Shown: positions 26,367-34,721 of the stretch, in pieces | How the letters are laid out: each line of letters opens with the position of its first letter | Numbering within the stretch: the stretch's first letter is position 1 | Assembly: GCF_007830055.1 (NCBI RefSeq) | Contig: NZ_VLLE01000005.1 | Span: 124,001 to 188,000, forward strand | DNA: 64,000 nt | Source of the DNA: Lacibacter cauensis | GTDB taxonomy: Bacteria; Bacteroidota; Bacteroidia; Chitinophagales; Chitinophagaceae | Direction: 5' to 3' | Notes under the pieces: generated by a model | What the model was told of the DNA's origin: nothing | The model's database searches: none | The model's input: only the letters and a program-made list of their open reading frames with translations | Position numbers and translations under genes: made by a program

Positions 26367-27297
26367 ATGTGGATTGAATGAATTTTAAATTGCGTTGAAT
26401 ACCGCTGAATTTGGTACGCTTAATGGGCGAGTGTTTGAATACCAGCTTAAACGTTTCTTCGGTCATTTCCTCCCATTGCTTTGTACTTAAATTCAGTATT
26501 TGAGGCAAAGGTGCAAAAGCAGGTTCTGTGGTTGGTTTGCTGAAACGGTTCCACGGACAAACATCCTGGCAAACATCGCAACCAAATAGCCAGTTGTTGA
26601 ATTTGCCTTTCATACTTTCATCAATCAACGCATCTTTTAATTCGATGGTGAAGTAAGAAATGCATTTACTGCCATCAATTACTTTGTTAGGTTGTATGGC
26701 GTCGGTAGGGCAGTTATCGATGCAGCGTGTACAACTGCCGCAATAATCTTTCGCAAACGCAGCATCGTATTCCAGCTCCAGATCGCAGATGATGGTTGCT
26801 AAAAAAGAGAACGAGCCTTGTTGTTTGTTGATGAGGTTCCCGTTTTTGCCGATCCATCCTAAACCGCTGCGTGTAGCCCAGCTGCGTTCGAGTACAGGAG
26901 CACTGTCAACAAATCCCCGCCCATTTACTTCGCCGATCGATTGGTTCATTTCAAACAACAACTCTTTCAGTTTGCTGCGGATGACCTCGTGGTAATCGTT
27001 GCCGTAGGCGTACTTCGAAATTTTTGGTCCGTCGGTTGTTTGTGGAACTGCCGGGTAATAATTCATCATGAGTGTAATTACACTCTTTGCACCCGGTACA
27101 AGCTTCGCCGGATCAACACGCAACTCAAAATAATTTTCCATGTACTGCATGTTGCCATGCATGCCTTGCTTGAGCCATTGCTCAAGGCGTTTGGCATCCT
27201 CATCGAGCCGCACAGCTTTACTGATGCCGCAAAAGCTGAAGCCAAGTCGTGCAGCAGTATCTTTTATAAAAGTAGTATATGCAGTTACTGGTAGCAC
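26365..27297 (-). CDS. queG: Epoxyqueuosine reductase QueG
   Basis: A 310-residue cobalamin-dependent QueG that reduces epoxyqueuosine to queuosine in tRNA. The catalytic region [25 protein letters not shown] holds Asp131. Two [4Fe-4S] clusters are bound by [12 protein letters not shown] and [11 protein letters not shown]. Length is close to the short form without a HEAT-repeat tail. It is translated after the small pore-like membrane protein, 2 nt downstream of its stop. Confidence 0.95.
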   Translation of the reverse strand: MLPVTAYTTFIKDTAARLGFSFCGISKAVRLDEDAKRLEQWLKQGMHGNMQYMENYFELRVDPAKLVPGAKSVITLMMNYYPAVPQTTDGPKISKYAYGNDYHEVIRSKLKELLFEMNQSIGEVNGRGFVDSAPVLERSWATRSGLGWIGKNGNLINKQQGSFSFLATIICDLELEYDAAFAKDYCGSCTRCIDNCPTDAIQPNKVIDGSKCISYFTIELKDALIDESMKGKFNNWLFGCDVCQDVCPWNRFSKPTTEPAFAPLPQILNLSTKQWEEMTEETFKLVFKHSPIKRTKFSGIQRNLKFIQST

Positions 27298-27299
27298 TC

Positions 27300-27641
27300 T
27301 TATTTTTCCTGGATGTGCAGCTTGTGAAATAAACGATGTGCGGCAGGTGCAAGTATTAAACCGATATTGGTAATAAACACCACGCCGCTGAACAAGGCAT
27401 AAAACGATGAAAATAATTTGCCGGCATTAGAGGTAATGGTTACCACCGGTCCCATGCCACTCAGGATCATGGAAGCATTGTGCAACGAATCGAGCCAGGG
27501 AATGTCATCGGTATAATGATAACCCAGTACGCCAATGGCAAGGCAAACGGCCAGGATGCCCGAAGCAGTTAATAAGTTCCAGGCAATACGTTTGTAATAT
27601 TTGTGCTTGGTAGCAAGCGGTTGTTTACTGTGTTCGTACAT
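27300..27641 (-). CDS. Two-helix membrane protein resembling a potassium-channel pore (GMG instead of GYG)
   Basis: A 113-residue protein: helix 1 (about 22-43), a re-entrant-like segment [18 protein letters not shown] (about 49-66), and helix 2 (about 77-98, [18 protein letters not shown]), ending [11 protein letters not shown]. The layout is that of a two-helix ion channel. The selectivity filter place reads GMG rather than GYG or GFG. Similar Bacteroidota proteins are often annotated as potassium-channel family, but conduction is unproven. It is in an operon with queG. Confidence 0.65.
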   Translation of the reverse strand: MYEHSKQPLATKHKYYKRIAWNLLTASGILAVCLAIGVLGYHYTDDIPWLDSLHNASMILSGMGPVVTITSNAGKLFSSFYALFSGVVFITNIGLILAPAAHRLFHKLHIQEK

Positions 27642-27704
27642 AGTACAGTTGTTTAGCAGCCGTGCTGCGCCGGAAAGTTACAAAACGAACAAGAAACAGT
27701 ACGG

Positions 27705-28718
27705 TTATTTACAACCACCGCTTATTTGTGCATCCACCAATGTTTTTAGCTGGTCGTACAGTTCACGCTTTAACGGATCTCTTTCTTTTTTTGTTAAAAG
27801 GATGCAGGTGTAACCTTTGCAGTAATCAATCCATGCAAAAGGAGCAGTGGGTGAAACAGCACTCACCACTTTGCTGTCTTTACTTTCAACCCAGGTACCT
27901 AATCCATAGCTGTAGCCATTCATAAAAGGAGGGGTAAATTTATTGAGTGCGTTACCGGTTTGTATTTTCATCAATTCAGCAACCGAAGCTTCGGTTAAAA
28001 TCTGTTTGCCGTTATACATGCCTTTGTTGAGTAACATGCTCATAAAGTTGCTGTATTCGGTAGCAGTTGATTTTGCACCATCAAACGGGCTGATAGCCGA
28101 TGTATAATTGCTGAACGTTGTAAGGCGCAGGTTCATGGGTCTGAATAATTTTTCCTGGATCAGGCGATCGAATTTTTTCTTGGTTACCACTTCCAGTACT
28201 CGACCAACAATGTTTGTTCCGATCTGGTTGTATTGAAACCATGCGCCGGGATTGTTAACGATGGCTCTTTTCTCAGCATAGTGATTGACTTCTTCTTCCA
28301 GCGAAGAAAAGCTGTTGCGTTGAAACATTTTGCCGGCGCCCTGTTTATCGGGCTCAATACCATCGGTATGGCTGAGGCAATTACGGATGGTGATGTAGCC
28401 TTTCATCCATTTCGGAAAAATGGGTAAATACTTTCCAACATTATCATCCAGCGAAATTTTTCCTTCCTGTACCATAATCATCACCAAGGCTGCGGTTAAC
28501 CACTGACTGCTTTCGCCAATAGGAGCCTGCATGTTGGCTTTAAAATCGCCGAGCGCTTTCTGGTAAACAACTTTCCCATCTTTATAAATCATCAACGCCT
28601 GGTCGTCGCCCAGTTGCTTTTGATTGTTAAGCATAAACTGCTCTACTTCGGTAAAGTTTTGTGCAGTACATACGGTAACGGAGAATACAGTAAAAACAAA
28701 AAGCAGCATATATTTCAT
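27705..28718 (-). CDS. Degenerate class C beta-lactamase-like serine hydrolase (catalytic residues lost)
   Basis: A 337-residue exported protein (signal to about residue 20) with the overall beta-lactamase class C/esterase fold: LMIYKDGKVVY, WLTAALVMIMVQEGKISLDDNVGKYLP, CLSHTDGI, NQIGTNIVGRVLE. Aligned with the intact paralogue at 34722-35867, the nucleophile Ser becomes Glu69 and the SxxK lysine becomes Gln72. YSN becomes Tyr163-Asn-Gln, and the late Gly block is lost (SPTAPFAWID). The frame itself is undamaged. It should be a binding or scaffolding pseudoenzyme, not a hydrolase. A TATCTTTA -7-like element lies about 19 nt upstream. Confidence 0.85.
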   Translation of the reverse strand: MKYMLLFVFTVFSVTVCTAQNFTEVEQFMLNNQKQLGDDQALMIYKDGKVVYQKALGDFKANMQAPIGESSQWLTAALVMIMVQEGKISLDDNVGKYLPIFPKWMKGYITIRNCLSHTDGIEPDKQGAGKMFQRNSFSSLEEEVNHYAEKRAIVNNPGAWFQYNQIGTNIVGRVLEVVTKKKFDRLIQEKLFRPMNLRLTTFSNYTSAISPFDGAKSTATEYSNFMSMLLNKGMYNGKQILTEASVAELMKIQTGNALNKFTPPFMNGYSYGLGTWVESKDSKVVSAVSPTAPFAWIDYCKGYTCILLTKKERDPLKRELYDQLKTLVDAQISGGCK

Positions 28719-28798
28719 TGCAGAAATTTTATGCTGCTAAAGATAATTGGAAACAGGATGCAATTTTTGCGATTGTTAAAGATTAACAACCTTCTTTG

Positions 28799-29209
28799 CT
28801 AGGCGGGCAATTTCGAGAGATCGGAATGCATGATCCCCCACTGGTGACCGTCTGGGTCAGCAAAAGAATCGTAATACATCCAGCCATGATCGGCCGCTTC
28901 CCGATAGCGTGTACCACCGTTGGCCAAAGCTGCCTGTACAATGGCATCTACTTTTTCTCTACTTTCTACTTCAACAGCAAGAATAACCTGCGTGCTGCTG
29001 CCATCGGCAACAGATCGGGTGGTAAAGCCTGCAAAGAATTCATGCGTAAGTAGCATGGCATACATGCTTCCTTCATTAAGAACCAAGCATACAGCTTTGT
29101 CGTTGCTGAACTGCTCATTAAACTGAAAACCTAAGCTGGTCCAGAAGGTTCTTGTAACTGCAAGGTCTTTCACAGGCAGGTTCACATAGATTGATGAAAT
29201 GGTTGTCAT
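28799..29209 (-). CDS. VOC family protein (extradiol dioxygenase-like fold)
   Basis: A 136-residue VOC protein: IYVNLPVKDLAVTRTFWTSLGFQFNEQF opens the first module, and DPDGHQWGIMH ends the second, as in the small PhnB/glyoxalase-like proteins of Bacteroidota. Function unknown. It is the last gene of a tight minus-strand operon (DUF1801, SRPBCC, VOC, with gaps of 11 nt each), a set often found together in this phylum. Confidence 0.88.
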   Translation of the reverse strand: MTTISSIYVNLPVKDLAVTRTFWTSLGFQFNEQFSNDKAVCLVLNEGSMYAMLLTHEFFAGFTTRSVADGSSTQVILAVEVESREKVDAIVQAALANGGTRYREAADHGWMYYDSFADPDGHQWGIMHSDLSKLPA

Positions 29210-29220
29210 ACTTGTACTAT

Positions 29221-29667
29221 TTAAACGTTTTGTTCGGCCATTATTTTAATTATTTCCATTGCTTTAGGCCATGTGGTAAGAAAATAATCTTTATACTCAG
29301 CTGTAATATCCATCTCCACATCAAGTGTGGTTACGTTGTTGTTTTCTGTAAGGGTGTAGTTTTCTTTCGATCCGTTCCATGCTTTTACTTTTTCACTCGT
29401 GGTGTCTTCTACGCCATCTTTTATTTCGCCCAGATGTGTAAACGACATGTATTCGTTTTCCCGCTTTTCTTCTATACGGCTTACCATACCATTGCCGGAG
29501 GCGCCATCCACAAATAAAACTTTACTTCCTTCTTGCCAATCGGTAATAGTAGTGGAGCCTTCGGCAAAAGCAGCAGTCCATGCTTCGTATTTGCCTTTGG
29601 TCCAGAGAATAGCCCATACTGTTTCTTTGGGAGCGTTGATGTTGACTGTAAAATGAATGCGTTCCAT
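29221..29667 (-). CDS. SRPBCC (AHSA1-like) domain protein
   Basis: A 148-residue START-like protein of the AHSA1/activator-of-Hsp90-homologue group: FTVNINAPKETVWAILWTKGKYEAWTAAFAEGS is the typical N-terminal segment, and WQEGSKVLFVDG follows. It binds a hydrophobic ligand in a cavity; the ligand is unknown. It is the middle gene of the DUF1801-SRPBCC-VOC operon. Confidence 0.88.
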   Translation of the reverse strand: MERIHFTVNINAPKETVWAILWTKGKYEAWTAAFAEGSTTITDWQEGSKVLFVDGASGNGMVSRIEEKRENEYMSFTHLGEIKDGVEDTTSEKVKAWNGSKENYTLTENNNVTTLDVEMDITAEYKDYFLTTWPKAMEIIKIMAEQNV

Positions 29668-29678
29668 AAACTAATGAT

Positions 29679-30062
29679 TTAAAGTTGATCAATTAACTGC
29701 ACCGATTCGTTAACAATGCGCTGCAGCTCTTTTTTATTTGCCTTGATCGCTTTCATATCGGGCAGGTAAAGCATCCGCCGGTCTTTATAGTCGCCTTCCA
29801 GCAATGCTGATTTTATTTGTACAATAGTTGGATGATGGAAGATGAGGTGCACATGTTGTGTTGCACGATGGTTAAACGTTACAATGTCTTCTGTGCTGTA
29901 ATAACTAGGGGCATTCCACTTGATGCGTTCTTTAATGTTGCTGTTACTTGCTTTGATAATGGCACGAACGGCATCAATTTCTGCTTTTAGCGGGTGCTCC
30001 AGTTTTTGCATCCAGTCGGCTACCAGTTCTTCGTCGGTTGGCTTTGTTTTTTTTGTGGCCAT
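29679..30062 (-). CDS. DUF1801 domain protein
   Basis: A 127-residue protein with the DUF1801 layout: VRAIIKASNSNIKERIKWNAPSYY and a short PDMKAIKANKKELQRIV tail. Some DUF1801 proteins (YdhG-like) were proposed to be frataxin-like iron chaperones, but this is weak for this subtype. It is the first gene of a three-gene operon. A second DUF1801 protein lies at 32147. Confidence 0.82.
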   Translation of the reverse strand: MATKKTKPTDEELVADWMQKLEHPLKAEIDAVRAIIKASNSNIKERIKWNAPSYYSTEDIVTFNHRATQHVHLIFHHPTIVQIKSALLEGDYKDRRMLYLPDMKAIKANKKELQRIVNESVQLIDQL

Positions 30063-30188
30063 AGCAACATTGGTTTAAGGTGATTGATAAGAAGAAGGTT
30101 GCTTTTTTCATGATCGATAGGTTTAAGGTGGTTAATGTGTATAGTTAAAGCTAAAAATATTTTCCTGCATTAGACCGGTAGTTATTGA

Positions 30189-30929
30189 TCAGGTAAAAAC
30201 CGATCCTGCATAACCCATTTTCTCCAGCAGATTTAGTACCAGCGATAATTGTACCTGTTCGCCTTCAATACGCAGAATTTTATCGCAATCGTGCAGATCG
30301 ATGGTGATTTTTGAAAACGGGTAATGTTGTTGCAGCTTGCTGATAATTGTTGCTGCTTCCGATTTACTGTTCACATTCGTTTTAAATAACTCAATGTGTG
30401 TTGCCTGCTGTCTTGTTTGTTTGTACAGCTGCAGGCATTTGTTCATCTGTCGTAAATGCCGTTCGGTATGAAACCATGCAAAATGCGCAATTTCCAGTTT
30501 ACTGATATTGCCGAATGCCGGGTGGTCGATCATTTCTTCAAAATCAACCCGGTACAAAAGCTGTATTAATGCAGCGTATGTTTGTTCAAACTCCGTCAGC
30601 AACACAGCTTTAATGTAAATGTCTTTTGTTGGCAGTATAAATTCGGGGCTTTTGTATTGCTTATCAAAATCAAGAAAAATCTGCTGCAGTTCTTCAATTT
30701 TTTCTGCGGGGTCTCTTTGTGCCGGATTGCCTTTTAAGGCCATTGCTTTTAGCACAGAGTTTGCAGAAAGTTGTACATGCTCGGCTATTTGTGCAATGCA
30801 CCAACTGCGGGCCGCAGGTTTAAAATGCAGGGCATCTTCGCTGGCAGTTGACAGTAGCTGTTGCATTGCTGTATGCGCCTCATCGAGGCCGTTTAATAAA
30901 GTTGCCGTATGAATTGTGTTGGTAAACAT
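30189..30929 (-). CDS. DinB-family four-helix protein fused to an HMA-like ferredoxin-fold domain
   Basis: A 246-residue protein of two parts. Residues 1-165 form a DinB-like helical bundle with the metal-site histidines in IAEHVQLS and AHFAWFHTERHLRQM. Residues about 177-246 (IELFKTNVNSKSEAATII, HDCDKILRIEGEQVQL, LNLLEKMGYAG) look like the small HMA-type betaalphabeta fold but lack the CxxC metal motif. The DinB part suggests a thiol S-transferase-like or damage-related enzyme. The fusion is unusual. A perfect -7 element TAGGTTTG lies 16 nt upstream. Confidence 0.78.
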   Translation of the reverse strand: MFTNTIHTATLLNGLDEAHTAMQQLLSTASEDALHFKPAARSWCIAQIAEHVQLSANSVLKAMALKGNPAQRDPAEKIEELQQIFLDFDKQYKSPEFILPTKDIYIKAVLLTEFEQTYAALIQLLYRVDFEEMIDHPAFGNISKLEIAHFAWFHTERHLRQMNKCLQLYKQTRQQATHIELFKTNVNSKSEAATIISKLQQHYPFSKITIDLHDCDKILRIEGEQVQLSLVLNLLEKMGYAGSVFT

Positions 30930-30945
30930 TGTTGTGGTTGCAGTA

Positions 30946-30953
30946 CAAACCTA
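30946..30953 (-). promoter_or_regulatory. -7 element of the DinB fusion gene
   Basis: On the minus strand TAGGTTTG fits TAnnTTTG and lies 16 nt before the ATG at 30929. No clear -33 element is seen. Confidence 0.5.
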
Positions 30954-31142
30954 CCGGGTTACTTTGGTAATAAAAGGGTGTGTTTCCGAAATTGTATGGG
31001 GTTGATTACGACAAACACATTTGTTACATTTGACTTCTCTTTAACTCAACCATTGCTTACAATAGCCAAAAGTAAAAGCTGTAAAATGTGTTATTTGAAT
31101 TTTATGATGCTTAACAGTTGGCGCTAAACCAAAAACAATCGC

Positions 31143-32126
31143 ATGAAACATGTTTCAATTCTTGTACCGCTTGGTCATTCCAGTTTACCGAATATTGATG
31201 GTACACACCAGATCTTATCCGAAGTAAACAATATCCGTAAGGCAATGGGTATGGAGCCTGTTTTTCAGATTCAATTGGTGGGACTTGAAAACTCTGTTCC
31301 ACAACGCAATGGCTTGTATACGATACAACCCGATGTATTGATTAGCGATGTAAAGAAAACCGACCTCATTATTATACCGGCTATGCACGGCGATCTGGAA
31401 AAGGCCATGCAGGCGAATGCTGCATTTATACCATGGATTGTTGAGCAGTATCAACAAGGTGCAGAAGTTGCTACATTTTGTATTGCGGTATTTCTGCTGG
31501 CAGCAACAGGTTTGTTAGATGGAAAGAAATGTGCAACACATTGGGTAGCTGCCAACGATTTTCGTCGCATGTTTCCACAGGTGAACCTGGTGGATGATCG
31601 CATTATGACGGAGGAAGATGGTTTGTACAGTAGCGGTGGAGCGTATTCCTTTTTAAACCTGCTGGCTTACCTTATTGAAAAATATGCAGGGCGTGAAGTG
31701 GCGGTACGTATTGCCAAAACATTTATGATCGATATTGATCGGGAAAGTCAATCACCTTTTATCATCTTCAATGGGCAAAAGGCACATGAAGATGAATCGA
31801 TCAAAAAAGCACAGGAGTACATTGAACGTAATTACCAGGATAAGATTACAGTAGACCAGTTGGCCGACATGCTGGCACTGGGCCGTCGTAACCTGGAACG
31901 AAGGTTTAAAAAAGCAACAGCAAATACAGTAGTTGAATATATTCAACGTGTAAAAATTGAAGCAGCCAAACGTCAGCTCGAAAGCGGACGGAAGAATGTG
32001 AACGAAGTAATGTATGAAACCGGTTACTCCGATGAGAAAGCCTTTCGCACGGTGTTTCGCAAAATCACCGGTTTATCACCGTTAGCTTACCGAAATAAAT
32101 ATCATAAAGAAGCGGTTGCGGTATAA
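31143..32126 (+). CDS. GlxA-type transcriptional regulator (DJ-1/PfpI domain plus AraC helix-turn-helix)
   Basis: A 327-residue regulator. Residues 1-190 are a DJ-1/PfpI (glutamine amidotransferase-like) domain with the nucleophile-elbow Cys in EVATFCIAVFLLAATGLLDG and the following CATHW. Residues about 215-320 form the AraC-type DNA-binding domain (DQLADMLALGRRNLERRFKKAT, then ETGYSDEKAFRTVFRKITGLSPLAYR). Such proteins activate catabolic genes in answer to an unknown ligand bound by the first domain. The target may be the following DUF1801 gene or remote. Confidence 0.92.
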   Translation: MKHVSILVPLGHSSLPNIDGTHQILSEVNNIRKAMGMEPVFQIQLVGLENSVPQRNGLYTIQPDVLISDVKKTDLIIIPAMHGDLEKAMQANAAFIPWIVEQYQQGAEVATFCIAVFLLAATGLLDGKKCATHWVAANDFRRMFPQVNLVDDRIMTEEDGLYSSGGAYSFLNLLAYLIEKYAGREVAVRIAKTFMIDIDRESQSPFIIFNGQKAHEDESIKKAQEYIERNYQDKITVDQLADMLALGRRNLERRFKKATANTVVEYIQRVKIEAAKRQLESGRKNVNEVMYETGYSDEKAFRTVFRKITGLSPLAYRNKYHKEAVAV

Positions 32127-32146
32127 AACCTTTCCAACTCAAAATC

Positions 32147-32521
32147 ATGAATACAGCCATTACAACCATCGATGCGTACATTGCCGGTTTTCCTGCAAGT
32201 ACTCAAAACTTGTTGCAACAGATGCGCAGTACAATTACCAAAGCTGCACCGAAGGCAGAAGAAGCCATCAGTTATGGGATGCCCACATTTAAACTGCAGG
32301 GCAACCTGGTACATTTTGCAGGGTATAAAAGTCATATCGGATTTTATCCTGCGCCATCAGGTATTGAAGCGTTTGCTGATGAATTGAAAAAGTATAAAAC
32401 ATCAAAAGGTGCTATCCAATTCCCCATTGATGAAAAATTGCCGCTGGCGTTGGTAACAAAAATTGTGAAGTTTCGTGTAAAAGAAAATCTTTCGAAAGCT
32501 GCGGCGAAGAATAAAAAATAA
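32147..32521 (+). CDS. DUF1801 / YdhG-like protein
   Basis: A 124-residue protein of the YdhG-like DUF1801 group: TIDAYIAGFPASTQNLLQQMRSTITKAAPKAEEAISYGMPTFKLQG gives the conserved EEAISYGMP block, and GFYPAPSGIEAF follows. YdhG was proposed as an iron chaperone similar to frataxin, without firm proof. It ends in a lysine-rich tail. It lies 20 nt after the GlxA-type regulator and is likely cotranscribed. Confidence 0.88.
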   Translation: MNTAITTIDAYIAGFPASTQNLLQQMRSTITKAAPKAEEAISYGMPTFKLQGNLVHFAGYKSHIGFYPAPSGIEAFADELKKYKTSKGAIQFPIDEKLPLALVTKIVKFRVKENLSKAAAKNKK

Positions 32522-32533
32522 AAGAATGGTTCC

Positions 32534-34498
32534 TTATGCCCTTTTTTCCAGGTAAGGAATGACCGCTTCAATATGGCAGCCTTGCCCTGGTGATGTAGTT
32601 ACATGAATCTTTCCTGCAAATGCTTTTACCCTTGCCTGCATATTGTTTAAACCCAGCCCGGCTTTTTGTTGCAAAGGATCGAAGCCTTTTCCATTATCGC
32701 TGATGTTTAAATGGATATTATTCTCTTTTAAAGCAATACTTACATGCACCGTTGTAGCTTGTGCATGCTTTAAAACATTGTTGAGTTGTTCCTGGGCAAT
32801 ACGAAACAGTGCACGCTTTTTTTGAACGTCCAGTTGTTCAATACAATGATAGGCATTGAACACTACTTCCAGTTCGCCGGTAGCTTTGATAGTAGCAGTC
32901 AGTTCTTTCAATGCATCGGTAATGGTTTTCGAATCAAGCGAAGCAGGGTTCATGGCGTGCGAAAGATGACGGATTTCCTGTATCGAATCGTTGATCATTT
33001 GTCTTGCCTGTGGTAAGAAAGTTTGACTGAACTCCTGTTTGCGTTCAATTAATTCCAGGTAGTGTTTGGTTGTTGCTAAAATCTGGCAAACGTTATCGTG
33101 CAGTTCGCCACCAATTTGTTCTCGTTCCATTTCCTGCGTAAGAATAACCTGCTGCAGTATGAGTTGCTCTCGCTGGTTACGCTCTTTTGCTAATTCTTCT
33201 TCCAGTTGTTTACGTTCCGTAGCATCCCTTATAACGATCACAGAAACACGATGATTTCTGTCTGCTTTGTATTGCGATGAAACCACTTCACCTGTAAATT
33301 CAGTACCCGAGCGGCGTATAAATTTTACTTCACCGGTATATCCTGCTTGTTGGTAGAAGTGATCTTGTGCATTGGCTAAAAACTGACCGATATTTTTTGA
33401 GGTGCAGGAATCCTGATCGATATCGAATACTTTTTCGGCGGCAGAATTAAGTGTTAAGATATTTCCTTCATGATCGGTAAGTAAAATTGCATCCTTGCTG
33501 TTTTCAAACATCGATCTGTATTTTCCTTCGCTTTCTGCAAGCGCATTAAAAAAACGACGCCTGTTTTGGATGCCAGTAATAATGGCAAATGAAAACAGAA
33601 TCACAAGCAAAGTAATTACAGAGGTAAAAATGAGCGATTTATTTTTTTGTTTTTGATAGTCACGCAACACATCTACTTCTCTTTTACCTACCGTAGCAAT
33701 GATGGGATAGTTTTTTAATTTCCTGTAACTGAAATAGGTTGGAATGTTGCGGATTGCATCGTTTGCGTAATAATTGTCTACAGGCTTATTTTTCAAGTGC
33801 TGAAACAACGGACTTTTAATAATATTCTCACCGTAGCTGGCAGTGGCACCGGTTTTACGTGCATAGGTTGTACCATCAGGTGCAATCAAGGAAATAATAT
33901 CAAATGAATCAACAAAAGCTCCATCCGAAAACGAGGTGAATGTTTCCGGAAATATCTGTAAGGCAATAACTCCTGCAAAATTGTTTTTGCTGTCGGTTAT
34001 TTTACGACTGAGTACAATCACTGCTTTTGAAAAGAGACGGGAGGTAATAGGCTTACTGATGAAAAGGCTGTCGCTCGTTGCTGTAGTATGCGTTTGAAAA
34101 TATTCTCTTGTGCTGAAATTTGTAACGGTATCGGGGTGAAACGGATGAAACGAAGAAATAAGATTTCCTTCTTTATTCATAATCACAACACCTTCGAGTA
34201 ATTTCTGATCAATGGTGCTATTTTGTTTTAACTGCTGAAAGTTGTTGAATGTATTTTGTTTCTGATATTCTGACCGTACAATCTGCAGAATAAGATCGGC
34301 ATTTTGTATAGTGCGGATGGTGTAACTTTCTAATGCCAATGCCTGGTTGGCATTCAGTTGTTTTGCTTTATTAAGTGCTGTTTCTTTTTCTTTATTCAGT
34401 TGTTGAAAAACGTTTACCCACAGCAGTAAAACGAGCAATGCTCCAAACAGTATAACAGAAGCTATAGCGGAAACTGGACTTTTAGTAAACTTCAACAT
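32534..34498 (-). CDS. PAS-containing membrane sensor histidine kinase (HisKA_3/NarL-partner type)
   Basis: A 654-residue kinase. Helix 1 (about 12-31) and helix 2 (about 290-312) bound a periplasmic Cache-like sensor domain. A PAS domain (about 325-430, AILLTDHEGNILTLNSAAEKVF) follows, then the dimerisation helix with the phospho-acceptor His near residue 468 in GGELHDNVCQ. The HATPase ends the chain (DNGKGFDP, GLGLNNMQARV). This His-box type usually signals to LuxR/NarL-type response regulators. None is adjacent, so the partner is elsewhere. Confidence 0.9.
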   Translation of the reverse strand: MLKFTKSPVSAIASVILFGALLVLLLWVNVFQQLNKEKETALNKAKQLNANQALALESYTIRTIQNADLILQIVRSEYQKQNTFNNFQQLKQNSTIDQKLLEGVVIMNKEGNLISSFHPFHPDTVTNFSTREYFQTHTTATSDSLFISKPITSRLFSKAVIVLSRKITDSKNNFAGVIALQIFPETFTSFSDGAFVDSFDIISLIAPDGTTYARKTGATASYGENIIKSPLFQHLKNKPVDNYYANDAIRNIPTYFSYRKLKNYPIIATVGKREVDVLRDYQKQKNKSLIFTSVITLLVILFSFAIITGIQNRRRFFNALAESEGKYRSMFENSKDAILLTDHEGNILTLNSAAEKVFDIDQDSCTSKNIGQFLANAQDHFYQQAGYTGEVKFIRRSGTEFTGEVVSSQYKADRNHRVSVIVIRDATERKQLEEELAKERNQREQLILQQVILTQEMEREQIGGELHDNVCQILATTKHYLELIERKQEFSQTFLPQARQMINDSIQEIRHLSHAMNPASLDSKTITDALKELTATIKATGELEVVFNAYHCIEQLDVQKKRALFRIAQEQLNNVLKHAQATTVHVSIALKENNIHLNISDNGKGFDPLQQKAGLGLNNMQARVKAFAGKIHVTTSPGQGCHIEAVIPYLEKRA

Positions 34499-34721
34499 AC
34501 GGTGTTGTACTTAGAACCGGGCGAAGTTATGTCTTATTAACATATAAAACTCGTCTGTAATATATCTACTACACGTGCATGCCAATAACACTACACGAAA
34601 CTGTGTGCTTGTTTACTTCTTTGTACAAATAGGGTTGAAAAAAAACGCTTTCAGAAAAAGGACAATGCCTGCCTGCAACTGCTTGCCTTGTATTTGCCGA
34701 CGCTTCTCGTCTTGTTATAAA

